Source of the DNA: Patellaria atrata CBS 101060 | Taxonomy: Eukaryota; Ascomycota; Dothideomycetes; Patellariales; Patellariaceae | DNA: 64,000 nucleotides | Assembly: GCA_010093705.1 (NCBI GenBank) | Contig: MU006094.1 | Location: 1,339,550 to 1,403,549 of the forward strand | Direction of reading: 5' to 3' | In this document: one piece after another, positions 60,467 through 64,000 of the stretch | Position numbering within the stretch: the stretch's first letter is position 1 | Layout of the letters: each line of letters begins with the position of its first letter | Notes under the pieces: generated by a model | Database searches by the model: none | Seen by the model: only the letters and a program-made list of their open reading frames with translations | Told to the model about the DNA's origin: nothing | Program-made: the position numbers and the translations under genes

Positions 60467-63400
60467 TGGGCAATCGTTGAGTGTCCTTGACTAGGACCCT
60501 GGTAAGTATAACGTGGACTTGCTCCATGCCATATATACCTTGGACCTTCCGTTTGGATAATGTATGGTAGTCAAAGGTTTTGTACCTCTTCTAGATTCCT
60601 CCGGTCGACGTCCGTATAAAAACTTTGGCTGGTTGTTCTAAGTTTGGGTACTGAGGCTGGACTGTGATACCGAACATAATTTTTCCGGAATATCAAAATA
60701 TTCCCTCCTTGTAACATATCCGATTTCTTCATTTTGCAATTTTGCGTACTGCTTTTGTATCTTCGGATCACGGCTCAGTGTGCGACCGGGTTAAAATGAG
60801 AGAAATGCCGGATCAAATACTCATAGGAAGGCCAAATGGGTAAAAATCTCGATAGTCAAAGTAGGCTTTTGCGTTCTAGAGAATAAGAAAGTAATCATAA
60901 GCCTTACTCTACTGGTATGATTCCACAATGTTGTTCATTCTTTAATGCAGCTCTATTTCTTGACCTACACAGATCTCCTGAATTTCACTCTCCCTCCGGC
61001 ACTTGATAGAGGTACAAAAGAACGCTTAATCTTATTCTCGGCCGTACTTCAGAACACCATCTATGGCGCCGGGTTGGACGTCCCTTAATCTTCGGTATCA
61101 GATTGATACTAGTCTGCCCGTTCTGCGAAGGGAGCGTCAAATGCTTTCCCCCAAAGTCTTACGCGCTATGATCTGCTCAATATTGGAGTAAACGTCCGGG
61201 AACCGGTTCTTTACAAGGTGGAGGTCGGTTAACAAATCTGTTTCTAGGTCCTGGTGTATGAAACGAGTCTTTCTAGCGATCTTCTTACTCGCACCAGTCG
61301 CAGCATAAGTGAAACGATCAACCTTGTATTTCTCCTGTTAAGGAACAACCATATAGCTCCCGAGTTACTGTATAGCTATAATCAACCCTAACTGCTGACA
61401 TCGCTCATGCCCGAATGCAAAGGTTTTGAAGTTGGGCCGTGGGGGATGTAAAGGTAAAAGTAAAGTAGAGGATCTACGAATTATCAACCTCAGGACCCAA
61501 GAACCAAGAATCCGGAATACCGATGCTCGCGATTGGTCAGAGAAGAGTGCTTGGCACTATTATAACAACAATGAACAAACATTATCGGTAGCAGGATCCA
61601 ATAAGATTATGATAATAAGATGTACTTCCCCAGGGATAGTTGTAACTACCTTACTGTCACTCACTACTTCTGCACTGTAGTCTGTACATCTCTAGTTTTA
61701 GCCGGTTGGCACAGATTTGCGATCTTCTCTTTCCGCATAGCCGATTATTTGGAAACTTGGACCGCGGGTTCGCTGGGCAAGAGGTGACCGTTGGGGATAG
61801 GAATTCATTACTGAGCATTGAACTTCTTCACGGTTACTAAGATAAGAATATTTTGATACTTTCACGGGATATCAGCATGACATTCATCTTCAAAAGCGGT
61901 GGTTAAGCCAAATTAGGAAAGTTGTCACGAGAGATGATAAGAGACTCTTGAACTAATGCAATGAAAGTCTGTACAGCTGGCGCGAGTCAGGAGCCTCATG
62001 CATGCAATCAGATCGAATGATATTCTCAGCTTCTTAGATTTCTTGGGCTTATAACGTCTTAAACGAGATCATATACTAGGTAAAGCAAAGATTAGCATAA
62101 CTTCATAGAAGATGTAGCCGCGTACGCACAAGGCTTCCCCACGTTTAGGATGCCCCTGACCGCTTGATGTCAACTACTAAACGGAACCACCTCCTACTTC
62201 GAGCACTAAACAGACGCCTCTTCGTAGGCCCAGGCGCTTCTCAAGAATGTGAAATCCTTTTGAACAAAAGAGCCGTTCAAATTTGTGCGTTCATCTAGAA
62301 TGCCACCAGCCAAGGCGGAGAAATACTAAGAAAACACATCTAGAGAATGCTCCTCTTGTAAAGTATCTACAACCTCTCATAACTAGTGGTCGATGTAGAC
62401 TCGAATTTCAGGGTTAATTATACGCTTATCCGCATGATTGCGTTTCCTGATACAAATTGAAAGTACCATCTTTAAACCAAGAAGACATTAGGATGGTATA
62501 CGCCACAGGGCGTGTCTTCTTTTCCCGTAACGCCATCTCTGGAGCGTGCTCGCAAGTACCTACCGGTTTCCGTACAACTATATTCGAAAGCTAGCTCAAC
62601 CGCTGACTTTCAAGCTCATGTACCTCGGGGATATACGAATAGTTACGAATGCTTAGTTCCTAGGTCATCCATGATTTGAGTTGTAGGTCTAGTTTTCAGA
62701 AGATGAATCAGGTTGTGGACCTTCCACGTACTTATGAACATGTCTCCGCATTAGCAAAACATATCACAAGGTGACTCCGTGTCAAGTTCACTCCTGATGG
62801 TCCAAAGGCGAATGCAAGCCATTGGCGCCCAGTGCAATAGTCCTTTTCCAAGCAGTTTCGCCGCATCAGATCCTCTAGCCTGGACATGTTATGAAGGTAG
62901 AGGTAGATCCCAACAACCCTAACACTTAACGACGACGAACAGACGGCCCATAGACCAATTGAACCATATCTGTGGCCATATAGGATTCTACTACTCCAAG
63001 TAGACCATCAAGAGACGGGACGGATGTCTCGTCGATGTCTCTTGATCATGCTACTGTCTTCTTGGGACCGTATCTACCCACGCCATAGTTTGGTTCTCGA
63101 TAGAAACTGGAGACCACCTCCGGGATTCAGGTCGGAGGTCGGAGGATGTCATCTATACCGCGTGCTATTGGTATAGACCAACTCGTAAGAAGCGCATGTA
63201 ATTGATATATAAAGTCAAGAAACTCCGGATATCACATATCATACAATCGAAAAAGTCCAGCAAACGCACAGCGCAGACCACTTTTAGTCTTCCAACGCCA
63301 ATAACAGCTGGTAAGCTCTTCTAACATACCTTTTTCTATCATCCCTCTGCGCCATTCCCCCGCTCCTTTACCCCTTCCTTCTCTCCTCCTTCTCATCTCT

Positions 63401-63492
63401 CCCCACACGTCTAACTCCTCCCGCTTCCGTCTTTGCTCTTTTACATCTCTTACCCTCCAACTGACCGTAACCAGCACCACCCAACAGCGACA
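60467..63492. other. Gene-poor stretch before the right edge
   Basis: 3 kb with no supported gene; open frame 61426-61680 looks random. The last 200 bases are C/T-rich and form the leader of the secreted-protein gene. No terminal repeats or transposase motifs recognised. Confidence 0.45.
63206..63213 (+). promoter_or_regulatory. Possible TATA box of the secreted-protein gene
   Basis: TATATAAA followed by G, 280 bases before the start codon; a good match to the consensus, with the C/T-rich leader downstream. No transcript evidence. Confidence 0.4.
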
Positions 63493-63858
63493 ATGCTTCT
63501 CACCAAAACCCTCTCTCTCCTCCTTCTCCCGTCTCTCGGCCTCGGCTACGCAATCCAATGCTACACCGACGAGAACTGCACCGGAGGAGCCGGGGCGGTT
63601 CGCGAGGTACCCTCAAACAGCAACATTTGCATCTCGACCTCTGGGCGTAAATCGTGTAAAGTCCACGGCGGCAACGGGATTATCATGCGCGTGGTTGGGG
63701 GAAACCAGTGCGGTGCGTACGATGTGGGATTGGGCTGCGCGACGGGTGGAGGCTGTATCAATCTGATGCATCCCTTTGGAAACTACTATCCATATCATCG
63801 TGTGGATATCAGTAGTCCGACACTTTGTTGGGCGGGGCGGAAGTTTAAGTTTACTTGA
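63493..63858 (+). CDS. Small secreted protein with eight cysteines
   Basis: Single exon, 121 aa from the Met at 63493; an in-frame Met at 63433 would only prepend a non-hydrophobic stretch ahead of the signal peptide. Signal peptide MLLTKTLSLLLLPSLGLGYA. The mature chain of about 101 residues has eight Cys (IQC, ENC, NIC, KSC, NQC, LGC, GGC, TLC), enough for four disulfides, plus Gly-rich loops, NLMHPFGNYYPYHRVDI and a closing PTLCWAGRKFKFT. Size, secretion and cysteine content are those of effector-like or antimicrobial-like fungal proteins; no family recognised, function unknown. A TATA-like box lies 280 bases upstream. A decayed copy lies at 60115-60466. Confidence 0.85.
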   Translation: MLLTKTLSLLLLPSLGLGYAIQCYTDENCTGGAGAVREVPSNSNICISTSGRKSCKVHGGNGIIMRVVGGNQCGAYDVGLGCATGGGCINLMHPFGNYYPYHRVDISSPTLCWAGRKFKFT

Positions 63859-64000
63859 GTCGGGTGATGAGGGCGTTCGGGAGGAAGGAGGGAGTGGACT
63901 CGCCCTTGTTTCTTCGTCTATATCATTATCCTGATCAGTTGTTAAACTGTTGATAATAAGACGCTGTCAGATTTGCACTCGATGTATCGCCGAATATGCC

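Noticed and set aside
63232-63558. 108-codon minus-strand open frame
   Set aside because: Antisense to the C/T-rich leader and the signal peptide of the secreted protein; Arg/Glu-rich composition comes from that.

Overview
The window is nuclear DNA of a filamentous ascomycete fungus (Pezizomycotina). The signs are spliceosomal introns of about 50-160 nt with GTAAGT/GTATGT donors and CTAAC/CTGAC branch sites, monocistronic genes on both strands, and typical fungal families (choline sulfatase, Mid2/SKG6-like sensor, Pth11-like rhodopsin-domain protein, berberine-bridge-type FAD oxidase, Flc/TRP-like protein). The look of the housekeeping proteins suggests Leotiomycetes; that placement is impression, not search. 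Two runs of N (36500-36599, 46822-47011) are assembly gaps.

Left part (1-23.6 kb), mostly accessory: 3' end of a choline sulfatase; a single-pass membrane sensor-like protein; a Gfd2-like nuclease-fold protein with zinc knuckles; a secreted FAD oxidase that seems to hide an in-frame 54-nt intron; a seven-helix rhodopsin-domain protein; a very large secreted cysteine-module protein (16105-20437, minus) that I could assemble as 13 phase-consistent exons; and a short-chain dehydrogenase.

Middle (23.9-41.3 kb), mainly housekeeping: three co-oriented minus-strand genes, RPL14, EGD2 (NAC alpha) and ATP7 (ATP synthase subunit d), then an F-box-like protein, a TRP-like membrane protein, acyl-protein thioesterase 1 (with an 18-nt exon), an HhH-GPD DNA glycosylase and a charged unknown protein.

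Right part (41.3-64 kb), mixed: minisatellites, a conserved 66-aa microprotein made of two tiny exons, a decayed MYND-finger gene running into a gap, a secreted 4-Cys protein, SMC5 and fumarase (tandem, minus), a small Cys-cluster membrane protein, then a gene-poor end (57-64 kb) holding a broken PD-(D/E)XK-like gene, a decayed copy of a cysteine-rich secreted protein, and 3 kb to the right what looks like the intact member of that family. No rRNA, tRNA, CRISPR, transposon or virus-like element was recognised by eye.

Most unusual: the 13-exon modular cysteine protein, whose C-terminal modules are bounded by phase-2 introns and include two 20-nt exons; the in-frame intron of the FAD oxidase; and the end region where accessory genes are decaying beside an intact relative.
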